Origin: an uncultured Eubacterium sp.
Lineage (GTDB): Bacteria; Bacillota; Clostridia; Oscillospirales; Acutalibacteraceae
NCBI GenBank assembly: GCA_934512155.1
Contig: CAKSWS010000006.1
Coordinates: 1 to 64,000 of the forward strand
Reading direction: 5' to 3'
Length of the DNA stretch: 64,000 bases
Positions 49,121 through 57,497 of the stretch are shown here, piece after piece. The notes under the pieces are model-generated. The model ran no database searches, had not been told where the DNA came from, and saw only the letters and a list, made by a program, of their open reading frames with translations. Both the position numbers and the translations under genes were made by a program. How positions within the stretch are numbered: position 1 is the stretch's first letter; each line of letters starts with the position of its first letter.

Positions 49121-50317
49121 GTGGATAAAAAGAAAGATTTGGCAGGAGTTTTAATTCCTGTAATTTTAGCCGTTGTTGTTATAATAGTTTTTGCAATCAG
49201 CGGTCATATAACAAAAACTACAGATAATAATGCGCCTACGGCACAAATTACGGAACAGGCAAGTACAGAGCCGTCTGCATTGGCGTCTTCAAAAGTTAAT
49301 CTTGTTGCCGTTGGCGATAACTTAATACATAATACTTTAATAGAGGCAGGAGATAACGGCAGCGGCACTCTTGATTATTCATCTTTTTATGAGCAAATTA
49401 AGCCTGATATTTCTGCTGCCGATATTGCTGTTGTAAATCAGGAAACAATGCTTGGCGGTGCTGATTTTGATTATTCGGGGTATCCACAGTTTAATACTCC
49501 TTGGGAAGTAGGCACAGCCGCTATTGACGCAGGATTTGATATTTTTACATGTGCAACAAACCATTCAATGGATGTGGGATTTAAGGGAATAGAGCAGGAA
49601 TGTAAATTTTTTGACGAGCATCCGGAAGTTGTTCATGTTGGCACAAATGATACGGAAGAAGATTATAACACTGTTGTTTACTACACTAAAAATGATATAA
49701 AATTCGCAATTCTTAATTATACATACGGCACAAACGGCATTTCTCTTCCCGAGGGAAAAAGCTGGTGCATTAATATGATGGATAAAGATAAAATAACGGC
49801 AGATGTTACTGCTGCAAAGCAAAATGCGGATGTTGTTATAGTTTTTCCCCATTGGGGTACGGAAAACAGTTCTGAAGTTTCCGATTATCAAAGGGAATAT
49901 ACAAAACTTTTCAGTGATTTAGGCGTAGATATTGTTATAGGCGCACATCCACATGTTCTTCAACCTGTTGAATGGGTTGAAAATGAGTCTACAGGCAAAA
50001 AAATGCTTGTTTATTATTCATTGGGTAACTTTATTTCTCATCAAACAAGCGTTGACCAGCTTTGCGGCGGTATGGCAAAAATAACTGTTGAAAAGAATAA
50101 CGGCGAAATTTCAATAACTTCGGCAAAACTTACTCCTGTTGTTTGCTGGTATGCAAAAAACAGCAGCGGCAAATTTGATTTTAGGGTATATAAACTTGCG
50201 GATTATACAGAAAGTCTGGCAAGCTCTCATGCTCAAAGCAGCAAGGGCGTTACTCCCGATTACTTTACAAATCATTGTAAAGACATTGTTTCCGATGAAT
50301 TTCTTGATATTTCATAA
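49121..50317 (+). CDS. CapA-family protein
   Basis: The 398-residue protein has an N-terminal TM anchor (about 8-28) and a metallophosphoesterase-like PGA_cap domain. Motifs are LVAVGDNLIHNTLIEAG, VVNQETMLGG, TCATNHSMDVGFKGI, FPHWGTENS and IGAHPHVLQPVEW. CapA proteins take part in poly-gamma-glutamate capsule synthesis, but many anaerobe homologues are alone, as here, and their role is unknown. The start is GTG with SD GGAAAG. Confidence 0.9.
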   Translation: MDKKKDLAGVLIPVILAVVVIIVFAISGHITKTTDNNAPTAQITEQASTEPSALASSKVNLVAVGDNLIHNTLIEAGDNGSGTLDYSSFYEQIKPDISAADIAVVNQETMLGGADFDYSGYPQFNTPWEVGTAAIDAGFDIFTCATNHSMDVGFKGIEQECKFFDEHPEVVHVGTNDTEEDYNTVVYYTKNDIKFAILNYTYGTNGISLPEGKSWCINMMDKDKITADVTAAKQNADVVIVFPHWGTENSSEVSDYQREYTKLFSDLGVDIVIGAHPHVLQPVEWVENESTGKKMLVYYSLGNFISHQTSVDQLCGGMAKITVEKNNGEISITSAKLTPVVCWYAKNSSGKFDFRVYKLADYTESLASSHAQSSKGVTPDYFTNHCKDIVSDEFLDIS

Positions 50318-50379
50318 CATAAACCTATTTTTATATAATATTTGCACAAAAGCGGCGGTGGAAAATTAAGTTTAAAAAA

Positions 50380-50391
50380 GCAATGTTAACA
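50380..50391 (+). promoter_or_regulatory. Shared motif upstream of the glnA promoter
   Basis: GCAATGTTAACA, with the palindromic core TGTTAACA, ends 16 bases before the glnA -35 box. The identical 12 bases occur upstream of the glutamate synthase promoter (53940-53951). It is a candidate operator for a nitrogen regulator. It does not match the full GlnR/TnrA consensus. Confidence 0.55.
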
Positions 50392-50407
50392 AAATATTAA
50401 AAAACCG

Positions 50408-50436
50408 TTGACAACAGCAGGTTTAAGCCATATAAT
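50408..50436 (+). promoter_or_regulatory. glnA promoter
   Basis: TTGACA, 17 bases, TATAAT, a perfect consensus, followed by GGGG. Transcription should start near 50443. Confidence 0.9.
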
Positions 50437-50456
50437 GGGGTTGTATTAAGAACAAA

Positions 50457-50489
50457 GGCGTTCCGAACTTATTCGGAGCGCCCTTTTTT
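50457..50489 (+). terminator. Terminator in the glnA leader
   Basis: 10-bp stem GGCGTTCCGA/TCGGAGCGCC (one G-T pair) with hexaloop ACTTAT, followed by CTTTTTTG. It begins only about 15 bases after the expected transcription start and 40 bases before glnA, so glnA expression needs read-through. Confidence 0.8.
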
Positions 50490-50528
50490 GTTTTTAAATT
50501 TTTTTGAAATTCAGAGAGGAGCATTCTT

Positions 50529-51866
50529 ATGAGGTACACCAAAGAGGATATACTTAAAGATGCAGAAGAAAAAAATGTTGAGTTTGTAAGACTTCAGTTT
50601 ACAGATGTTTTCGGTCTTATGAAAAATGTTGCCGTTACTGTTTCACAGCTTGAAAAGGCACTTAACAATGAATGTATGTTTGACGGTTCATCTATTGACG
50701 GTTTTGTTCGTATTGATGAATCTGATATGTATCTTCATCCTGACCTTGATTCTTGGTCAATTTTCCCTTGGAGAACATTTGGCGGCAAAACAACAGGCCG
50801 TTTAATTTGTTCCGTATTTAAAGCAGATAACAAAACTCCGTTTATGGGCGACCCTAAAAACGTTCTTAAAAAAGTTATGGAAGAGGCTGCTGAAATGGGC
50901 TACGGATTTAACGTAGGTCCTGAGCTTGAATTTTTCCTATTCAAAAGAGATGAAGACGGTAACCCAACAACCGAAATGACAGACGCCGGCGGATATTTTG
51001 ACCTTAACCCAATCGATGCAGGCGAGAACTGCCGCCGTGATATTTGTATTGCACTTGAAGAAATGGGTTATGTAATTGAAGCATCTCACCATGAAGTTGC
51101 AGAATCACAGCATGAAATTGACTTTAAGTTTGATGATGTTATGATTACCGCAGACCGTGTTATGACTTTCAAACATGTTGTAAAAACTTACGCTACAAAG
51201 CATGGTCTTCATGCAACATTTATGCCAAAGCCTGTTTACGGTATTAATGGTTCCGGTATGCACACAAATATGAGCCTTTACAATCTTAAAGACGGTTCAA
51301 ATGCTTTTGATGACCCATCAGATGAACTTGGACTTTCAAAAACAGCTTATGCATTCATTGCAGGTGTTATGGCTCACGTTAAGGGCATTGCTGCTTTCTC
51401 AAATCCTCTTGTTAACTCATATAAAAGACTTGTTCCCGGCTACGAAGCACCTTGCTATCTTACTTGGTCTGCCTCAAACCGTTCTTGCCTTGTTCGTATT
51501 CCGGCAGCAAGAGGTAAGGGAACACGTGTAGAACTTCGTTGTCCTGACCCAACTTGTAACCCATATCTTGAAATGGCTCTTTGCCTTGCAGCAGGTCTTG
51601 ACGGTATTAAGAAAAACATGACTCCTCCTGCTCCTGTTGATTACAATGTATTCGGTCTTACTGCAGAAGAACTTGTTGAAAATAATATTGATTGTCTTCC
51701 GGGCAACCTTTATGAAGCAATTCTTGCAGCGGAAGCAGACCCGTTTGTTAAAGAAACATTAGGCGATCATATCTTTAATGCTTATATCAGCGGTAAAAAG
51801 AATGAATGGGATGAATATCGCACAGATGTTTCTCAGTGGGAAATTAACAGATATCTTAAAAAATAA
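50529..51866 (+). CDS. glnA: Glutamine synthetase, type I
   Basis: It makes glutamine from glutamate, ammonia and ATP. The 445-residue protein matches GSI-alpha length. It has [19 protein letters not shown], the [12 protein letters not shown] metal-binding segment, [11 protein letters not shown] and [24 protein letters not shown]. The adenylylation-type Tyr loop is absent, as in Gram-positive GSI-alpha enzymes that are controlled by feedback. SD AGAGGAG precedes the ATG. It heads the nitrogen block; the transporter gene follows 170 bases later. Confidence 0.97.
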   Translation: MRYTKEDILKDAEEKNVEFVRLQFTDVFGLMKNVAVTVSQLEKALNNECMFDGSSIDGFVRIDESDMYLHPDLDSWSIFPWRTFGGKTTGRLICSVFKADNKTPFMGDPKNVLKKVMEEAAEMGYGFNVGPELEFFLFKRDEDGNPTTEMTDAGGYFDLNPIDAGENCRRDICIALEEMGYVIEASHHEVAESQHEIDFKFDDVMITADRVMTFKHVVKTYATKHGLHATFMPKPVYGINGSGMHTNMSLYNLKDGSNAFDDPSDELGLSKTAYAFIAGVMAHVKGIAAFSNPLVNSYKRLVPGYEAPCYLTWSASNRSCLVRIPAARGKGTRVELRCPDPTCNPYLEMALCLAAGLDGIKKNMTPPAPVDYNVFGLTAEELVENNIDCLPGNLYEAILAAEADPFVKETLGDHIFNAYISGKKNEWDEYRTDVSQWEINRYLKK

Positions 51867-51893
51867 GCCCTCTCTTATGGCATAATGCCATTT

Positions 51894-51928
51894 TGACCGG
51901 CACAGGCGGCAAACACCCGTGTCGGTCA
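51894..51928 (+). promoter_or_regulatory. Hairpin after glnA
   Basis: 10-bp stem TGACCGGCAC/GTGTCGGTCA with a 15-base loop and no T tract. It may stabilise the glnA 3' end or be the first element of the amt leader. Confidence 0.5.
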
Positions 51929-51933
51929 GTCTT

Positions 51934-51993
51934 AAATACACAAAGGAGTGTATTTCACAGTGTTTTGTGCGCTGTTGAAATGCCTCCTTTTTT
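51934..51993 (+). promoter_or_regulatory. amt leader with mutually exclusive hairpins (ANTAR-like loop)
   Basis: Hairpin A: AAATACAC (51934-51941), loop AAAGGA, GTGTATTT (51948-51955). Hairpin B: bases 51942-51960 pair with 51972-51990 through 7 + 8 + 3 base pairs with two single bulges, ending in six T residues, a strong terminator. A and B share 51942-51955, so only one can form. Loop A has A at position 1 and G at position 4, as in RNA targets of ANTAR antitermination proteins, although the usual second hexaloop hairpin is not evident. No independent promoter is visible, so this probably controls read-through from glnA into the transporter gene. Confidence 0.65.
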
Positions 51994-52036
51994 ATTTATA
52001 AATTTTTGTATATAACAAAGTGTTGGAGGAAGAATT

Positions 52037-53785
52037 ATGAATTTGGATTTTATAACCGACGCTGTTAACAGTGAGGTTTTCGGCATTTGGTTTTTAATCG
52101 GTGCGGCGCTTGTTTTCTTCATGCAGTGCGGCTTTGCAATGGTGGAAACAGGCTTTACAAGGGCAAAAAATGCCGGCAATATCATTATGAAAAATTTAAT
52201 GGATTTTTGTATCGGTACACCAATGTTTATTTTGCTCGGTTTCGGCTTAATGATGGGTGAAGAAGTTTTGGGCGGCTTTTGCGGCTTACCGACCCTTGGC
52301 GTTTTCACAAATTATCAAAATTTTGATTGGTCGAATTTTGTGTTTAACCTTGTTTTCTGTGCCACTGCGGCAACTATTGTTTCAGGTGCAATGGCAGAAA
52401 GAACAAAGTTTAGCTCTTATTGTATTTATTCTGCCGTAATCTCGGCAGTTGTTTATCCTATTGAGGCAGGTTGGATTTGGAATCCAAACGGCTGGCTTGC
52501 AAATTTAGGATTTCATGATTTTGCAGGATCTTGTGCAATTCATATGGTTGGCGGTATTACGGCGTTTATTGGTGCAATTATGGTTGGCCCCAGAATCGGC
52601 AAGTATAAAACTGATAAAAAAACAGGCAAAAAAATTGCAAAGGCAATACCCGGACACAGTCTAACATTGGGTGCTCTCGGTGTGTTTATTCTTTGGTTTG
52701 GTTGGTACGGATTCAACGGTGCTGCGGCTACAAGCGGCCCACAGCTTGCATCAATATTTGTTACAACAACTTGTGCACCGGCTATTGCAACTTGTGTAAC
52801 AATGATATTTACTTGGATTAAAAACGGTAAGCCGGATGTTTCAATGTCTTTAAATGCATCCTTGGCAGGTCTTGTTGCCGTAACGGCAGGCTGTGATGTG
52901 GTAGATGCTTTAGGCTCTTGCGTTATCGGTGCTGTTGCAGGTATTCTTGTTGTAGTTGCTGTTGAATTTATTGATATTAAACTTAAAGTGGATGACCCGG
53001 TTGGTGCTGTTGCCGTTCACTGTGTAAACGGTATGTGGGGCACTGTAGCTGTTGGACTTTTTGCTACAACAAGTGTTCCCGGAAATGACAGCTTTGACGG
53101 ATTGTTTTACGGCGGCGGATTTTCATTGCTCGGCAAACAGTTAATCGGTTTGCTTGCAGTAGCCGCATGGACAGTTGTAACAATGACAATCGTGTTCTTT
53201 GTTATCAAAAAAACAAACGGTCTTCGTGTTTCTGCCGAAGAGGAAATTAAGGGCCTTGACGCAACAGAACACAATTTGCCTTCAGCGTATGCCGACTTTA
53301 TGCCGTCTGTTGCTTTTGCAGGAAATGTAAGTGTAACGGCAGAACCTGCAGAAGTTAAGGTGCCTGTTGAAAAGGCTGTTCCTGTTGAATCATACACAAC
53401 GTCAACCGACGGAAAACTTACAAATGTGGTTATGATATTCAATCCTTCGAAATTTGAGGAAATTAAGCAGGCAATGAACAGTATCGGCGTTATGGGTATG
53501 ACTGTAACAAATGTAATGGGTTGCGGAATTCAAAAAGGACATATAAGAAAATACCGTGGTGTTGAAATTGAAGAAATGAATCTTAACCCTAAAATGAAGT
53601 TGGAAATGGCTGTTTCAACCGTTCCTGTTTCAAAAGTTGTTGAAACCGCACGAAATGTTCTTTACACAGGTAATATAGGCGACGGGAAAATATTTATTTA
53701 TGATATTGAAGATGTTGTTAAGGTGCGTACCGGGGAACACGGTGTAGATGCGCTTCAGGGAGAATCGGATTTGGTTAGCGATTAA
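52037..53785 (+). CDS. amt: Ammonium transporter fused to a PII signalling domain
   Basis: The 582-residue protein joins an Amt channel (about 1-410, eleven TM helices) to a GlnB/GlnK-type PII domain (about 458-570) through a Pro/Val/Glu-rich linker. Amt features include GFAMVETGFTRAKN, the IHMVGGITAFIGA segment with the first pore His, and AVAVHCVNGMWGTVAVGLF with the second. The PII part has VTNVMGCGIQKGHIRKYRGVE and the C-terminal IGDGKIFIYDIEDVVKVRTGE. The T-loop Tyr that is uridylylated in proteobacteria is replaced by Ile (GVEIEE), so control is probably by ATP, ADP and 2-oxoglutarate binding. SD GGAGGA precedes the ATG. Confidence 0.95.
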   Translation: MNLDFITDAVNSEVFGIWFLIGAALVFFMQCGFAMVETGFTRAKNAGNIIMKNLMDFCIGTPMFILLGFGLMMGEEVLGGFCGLPTLGVFTNYQNFDWSNFVFNLVFCATAATIVSGAMAERTKFSSYCIYSAVISAVVYPIEAGWIWNPNGWLANLGFHDFAGSCAIHMVGGITAFIGAIMVGPRIGKYKTDKKTGKKIAKAIPGHSLTLGALGVFILWFGWYGFNGAAATSGPQLASIFVTTTCAPAIATCVTMIFTWIKNGKPDVSMSLNASLAGLVAVTAGCDVVDALGSCVIGAVAGILVVVAVEFIDIKLKVDDPVGAVAVHCVNGMWGTVAVGLFATTSVPGNDSFDGLFYGGGFSLLGKQLIGLLAVAAWTVVTMTIVFFVIKKTNGLRVSAEEEIKGLDATEHNLPSAYADFMPSVAFAGNVSVTAEPAEVKVPVEKAVPVESYTTSTDGKLTNVVMIFNPSKFEEIKQAMNSIGVMGMTVTNVMGCGIQKGHIRKYRGVEIEEMNLNPKMKLEMAVSTVPVSKVVETARNVLYTGNIGDGKIFIYDIEDVVKVRTGEHGVDALQGESDLVSD

Positions 53786-53816
53786 TAATGTTTGTTGTTT
53801 AAACGTTCATACTTTT

Positions 53817-53848
53817 AGGGCAGCGGTTTTGTCGCTGCCCTTTAATTT
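53817..53848 (+). terminator. amt terminator
   Basis: 9-bp stem AGGGCAGCG/CGCTGCCCT with a 7-base loop and a T-rich tract. Confidence 0.9.
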
Positions 53849-53862
53849 TTTTGTGTACTTGT

Positions 53863-53884
53863 GTGAGCAACTGCTCACTTTTTT
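53863..53884 (+). terminator. Second, tandem terminator after amt
   Basis: GTGAGC/GCTCAC stem with loop AACT and six T residues, 15 bases beyond the first terminator. Together they isolate the glutamate synthase operon from amt. Confidence 0.75.
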
Positions 53885-53939
53885 AGCAATAATATACAAA
53901 AATTAAATTTATTATTCTTGTTTTGTTAAAATGGCTTGT

Positions 53940-53951
53940 GCAATGTTAACA
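53940..53951 (+). promoter_or_regulatory. Shared motif upstream of the glutamate synthase promoter
   Basis: GCAATGTTAACA, identical to the element upstream of glnA. It lies three bases before the -35 box. Measured to the GGGG after each -10 box, its distance is 10 bases shorter than at glnA, about one helical turn. Confidence 0.55.
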
Positions 53952-53954
53952 TAA

Positions 53955-53983
53955 TTGCTTAAAGTGTTGTGAAATGTTATATA
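53955..53983 (+). promoter_or_regulatory. Glutamate synthase operon promoter
   Basis: TTGCTT, 17 bases, TATATA, then ATGGGG. The remaining leader to 54098 is about 110 bases of AT-rich DNA with no stable hairpin visible. Confidence 0.55.
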
Positions 53984-54111
53984 TATGGGGCAAAATGAAT
54001 AATTATTTTTTTATAAAATGATGAAATTATTTTGATTTTAAATAAATTTATTGCCATTGTTTTTTTTATAAATTATAATTTAACTATGAGTTAATTGTAA
54101 GGAGGATGCTT

Positions 54112-55212
54112 ATGCTTAAAGAGGGTCAAGTCAGAATTCCGTCAGGTTGTGCTATTGCGGCAATAATCGACCGAAAAGGCGGAAAAATAAATGGCTCGGA
54201 AATTATTAAATCCATTGCATTAATGCATGACCGTTCAAACGGTTTGGGCGGCGGCTTTGCGGCTTACGGAATTTATCCCGATCATGCAGATGATTATGCT
54301 TTTCATGTTTTTTATGAAAATGCCCAGGCAAAAAATAAATGCGAGGATTTTTTGTTTAAACATTTTAATGTGGATGTTTCTGAAAAAATCCCCACAAAAA
54401 AGATTGAATCTATTGCCAACGGTCCGGATATTTGGCGTTATTTTGCAAATCCAAATAAGGTAAGAATGAAGGAATCACGTCTTGATGAACAGGAATATAC
54501 CGTTCAGTGCGTTATGGATGTTAACCAAAATATAGACGGTGCTTTTATTTTTTCCAGCGGTAAAAATATGGGCTGCTTTAAGGCTGTAGGTTATCCGGAG
54601 GATGTGGGCGAGTTTTATATGCTTGATCAATATGATGCTTATTTGTGGACGGCTCACGGCAGATTTCCAACAAATACACCGGGCTGGTGGGGTGGTTCTC
54701 ACCCGTTTAATATTTTGGATTGGTCTATTGTTCATAATGGTGAAATTTCGTCATATGACGCAAACAGGCGTTATATAGAGCAGTTTGGTTATGTTTGTAC
54801 AATGCAAACCGATACGGAAGTTATTACATATTTGTTTGATCATCTTCTTCGTCATCACAAACTGCCTATTGAAGTGGCTGCCGATGTTTTGACTGCTCCC
54901 GAATGGGATGAAATAGACAGAATGGATAAGGATAAAAAAGAGTATTTTACAAATCTTCGTTCTATTTACAGCTCTGCTCTTGTTAACGGTCCGTTTTCTG
55001 TTATTTTAGGTTCAAATAAAGGTTTGCTTGCAATTAATGACAGGCTTAAACTTCGTTCTTTAACTGCTGCTACAAAAGGCACAAGGGCGTATTTTGCGTC
55101 TGAAGAGTCGGCAATCAGGATTGTTTGCCCCGATCCTGAAAAAGTTTGGTCTGTTTCAGGTGCCGAACCTGTATTTATTCCTCTTGAACTTGATGAAAAG
55201 GAGGGTAAATAA
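54112..55212 (+). CDS. Split glutamate synthase, class II amidotransferase subunit
   Basis: It would release ammonia from glutamine for the synthase subunit. The 366-residue protein is a class II (Ntn) glutaminase. The segment PSGCAIAAIIDRKG places the nucleophile Cys at residue 13, so 12 residues must be removed or shifted for an N-terminal Cys. Other features are RSNGLGGGFAAYGIYPD, AHGRFPTNTPGWWGGSHPF and VHNGEISSY, typical of archaeal-type GltB1. ATG 54112 is preferred, because SD AAGGAGG abuts the upstream ATG 54106. It is the first gene of a three-part synthase. Confidence 0.9.
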   Translation: MLKEGQVRIPSGCAIAAIIDRKGGKINGSEIIKSIALMHDRSNGLGGGFAAYGIYPDHADDYAFHVFYENAQAKNKCEDFLFKHFNVDVSEKIPTKKIESIANGPDIWRYFANPNKVRMKESRLDEQEYTVQCVMDVNQNIDGAFIFSSGKNMGCFKAVGYPEDVGEFYMLDQYDAYLWTAHGRFPTNTPGWWGGSHPFNILDWSIVHNGEISSYDANRRYIEQFGYVCTMQTDTEVITYLFDHLLRHHKLPIEVAADVLTAPEWDEIDRMDKDKKEYFTNLRSIYSSALVNGPFSVILGSNKGLLAINDRLKLRSLTAATKGTRAYFASEESAIRIVCPDPEKVWSVSGAEPVFIPLELDEKEGK

Positions 55213-55214
55213 TT

Positions 55215-56723
55215 ATGAATATTAATTATATTCCACGCAGATTTACTGTTGTAAGGGATAAGTCGCTTTGCGTTAACTGCGGCTTATGCGTAACTCAATG
55301 TGCTAATGAGTGCCATTATAAATCAGAGGCAGACGGCAAAACGGTTTTGTCTAAATCAGATGATTGCGTTGCCTGCCACAGATGTGTTGATTTATGCCCC
55401 ACAGGTGCCCTTCGTATTGAAAAATATGTTTGCGATTATAGAGAAAATTCAAACTGGACCCCTCAATATCAGCAGGAAATTTGCCGTCAGGCAAGCACAG
55501 GCTCTACATTGCTTTCTGCAATGGGTAACCCGAAACCGTTTCCTATTTATTGGGATAAAATTTTGCTTAACGCTTCACAGGTAACAAATCCGTCAATTGA
55601 CCCGTTGCGTGAGCCTATGGAAATTCGCACAATTTTAGGCAGAAAACCTGAAAAAATAGAGGTTGCCAAAAAAGGCAAGTCAATAACAAAAATGCCGCCT
55701 CAGGTAATGCTTGAAACTCCCATTGTGTTTTCTGCAATGTCCTTCGGTTCTATAAGCCTTAATGCACAAAAATCATTGGCAATGGCAGCCAAGGAATTGG
55801 GAACACTGTTTAATACAGGTGAGGGTGGCTTGCACACCGCACTTCATGATTTCGGCAGTTGTGCCGTTGTTCAGGTGGCATCAGGTCGTTTTGGCGTGCA
55901 TAAAGGTTATCTTGATAATTCTAAATTTATTGAAATTAAAATAGGCCAGGGTGCAAAACCCGGTATCGGCGGCCATTTGCCGGGTGAAAAGGTTAATGTG
56001 GAAGTTTCTAACGCCCGTATGATCCCTGTTGGCTCTGATGCAATTTCTCCTGCGCCTCATCATGATATTTATTCTATTGAGGATTTGCGCCAGCTTATTT
56101 GGTCTTTAAAGCAGGCAACAAACGGCGAAAAACCTGTTGCCGTTAAAATTGCGGCTGTTCACAATGCGGCGGCAATCGTTTCAGGTGCTGCACGTGCTGG
56201 TGCAGATATTGTTGTTATAGACGGCTTTAGGGGCGGCACAGGCGCTGCGCCAACACGAATTCGTGATAATGTGGGTATTCCTATTGAACTTGCTCTTGCC
56301 GCTGCTGATCAGCGTTTAAGAGATGAGGGAATCCGTTCTCAAATTTCTCTCGTTGCAGCAGGTTCGTTCAGATGTTCTTCCGATATTGTAAAGGCAATCG
56401 CTTTGGGTGCAGACGCTTGTTACATTGCTTCTGCTGCACTTATTGCCATGGGTTGTCATATGTGCCAAACATGTAATACGGGTAAATGTAATTGGGGCAT
56501 TGCAACTCAGCGCCCTGAATTAACAAAGCGTTTAGACCCTGAAATTGCATCACAGCGTGTTGTTAATCTTGTAACGGCATGGAATCATGAAATTAAAGAA
56601 ATTATGGGTGGCATGGGAATTAACTCCATCGATTCATTAAGGGGTAACAGGTTAATGCTTCGTGGCATAGGGTTAACAGATAAGGAATTGGAAATTTTAG
56701 GTATAAAACATGCCGGAGAATAA
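55215..56723 (+). CDS. Split glutamate synthase, FMN subunit with ferredoxin domain
   Basis: It is the catalytic subunit that reduces the iminoglutarate made from 2-oxoglutarate and ammonia. The 502-residue protein has an N-terminal two-cluster ferredoxin (CVNCGLCVTQC from C19, and CVACHRCVDLCP) followed by the FMN-binding barrel. The barrel has AMSFGSISLNAQKSLA, GEGGLHTALHD, IKIGQGAKPGIGGHLPG and GFRGGTGAAP. A third Cys-rich loop, CHMCQTCNTGKC, fits the 3Fe-4S cluster of GltB. It starts three bases after the amidotransferase stop. Confidence 0.93.
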   Translation: MNINYIPRRFTVVRDKSLCVNCGLCVTQCANECHYKSEADGKTVLSKSDDCVACHRCVDLCPTGALRIEKYVCDYRENSNWTPQYQQEICRQASTGSTLLSAMGNPKPFPIYWDKILLNASQVTNPSIDPLREPMEIRTILGRKPEKIEVAKKGKSITKMPPQVMLETPIVFSAMSFGSISLNAQKSLAMAAKELGTLFNTGEGGLHTALHDFGSCAVVQVASGRFGVHKGYLDNSKFIEIKIGQGAKPGIGGHLPGEKVNVEVSNARMIPVGSDAISPAPHHDIYSIEDLRQLIWSLKQATNGEKPVAVKIAAVHNAAAIVSGAARAGADIVVIDGFRGGTGAAPTRIRDNVGIPIELALAAADQRLRDEGIRSQISLVAAGSFRCSSDIVKAIALGADACYIASAALIAMGCHMCQTCNTGKCNWGIATQRPELTKRLDPEIASQRVVNLVTAWNHEIKEIMGGMGINSIDSLRGNRLMLRGIGLTDKELEILGIKHAGE

Positions 56724-56737
56724 GGAGGTGCGGTTTA

Positions 56738-57472
56738 ATGAGTGTTGAAGCAGGACTTGAAAGATATGAAAAAGTTAATGAAGAAATAAAACATCAACTT
56801 GAAAAGAAAAATAAAGTTACAGTTAAAAACGTTAACGGTCAACGTTATATCGGCTGTGCTTTGGAAAGCGGCAAAACCATTGAAGTGCACGGAACTCCGG
56901 GTAATGATATGGCTTGCTATTTAAACGGCGGCAAAATAGTGGTTTACGGAAACTGCCAAGATGCAGTGGGAAACACTATGAACGGCGGCGAAATTATCGT
57001 TCACGGCCACAGCGGCGATGCTATGGGTTACGGAATGAGAGACGGCGAAATTTTTATTCGTGATAATGTTGCATGCCGTGGCGGAATCCATATGAAGGAA
57101 TTTGAGCAAATGAAGCCGGTTCTCGTAATCGGTCAAAATGCAGGTTCGTTTTTAGGCGAATATATGGCAGGCGGAACAATTGTTTTGCTTGGCTTGGATT
57201 TAAAGAGAGGGGAAAAACTTTTCGGTACTCATTGTGCTTCCGGTATGCACGGCGGCAAAATTTTTGTTCGAGGTAATTTTCCAAAGGAAAATCTTTCACC
57301 TAATATTAATGTTAAGGATTTAACAAAGGAAGATGAAAAAGAACTTAATAAATATATTAAAAAGTATTGCAAATGTTTTGATGTAGATTATAATATTGTT
57401 ATGAACAAGCCGTTTAAAAAACTTGTTCCGGCTACTTCAAGACCTTATGCTAATCTTTATGTGGCAAATTAA
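56738..57472 (+). CDS. Split glutamate synthase, GXGXG-domain subunit
   Basis: The 244-residue protein corresponds to the C-terminal beta-helix domain of GltB, which is structural and helps form the ammonia tunnel. Repeats with Gly spacing are evident: GNDMACYLNGGKIVVYG, VGNTMNGGEIIVHG, AMGYGMRDGEIFIR and GEYMAGGTIVLLG. It follows the FMN subunit by 14 bases with SD AAGGAGG. Confidence 0.92.
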   Translation: MSVEAGLERYEKVNEEIKHQLEKKNKVTVKNVNGQRYIGCALESGKTIEVHGTPGNDMACYLNGGKIVVYGNCQDAVGNTMNGGEIIVHGHSGDAMGYGMRDGEIFIRDNVACRGGIHMKEFEQMKPVLVIGQNAGSFLGEYMAGGTIVLLGLDLKRGEKLFGTHCASGMHGGKIFVRGNFPKENLSPNINVKDLTKEDEKELNKYIKKYCKCFDVDYNIVMNKPFKKLVPATSRPYANLYVAN

Positions 57473-57497
57473 CGAGTATCAGGAGTTATTTTAAATT

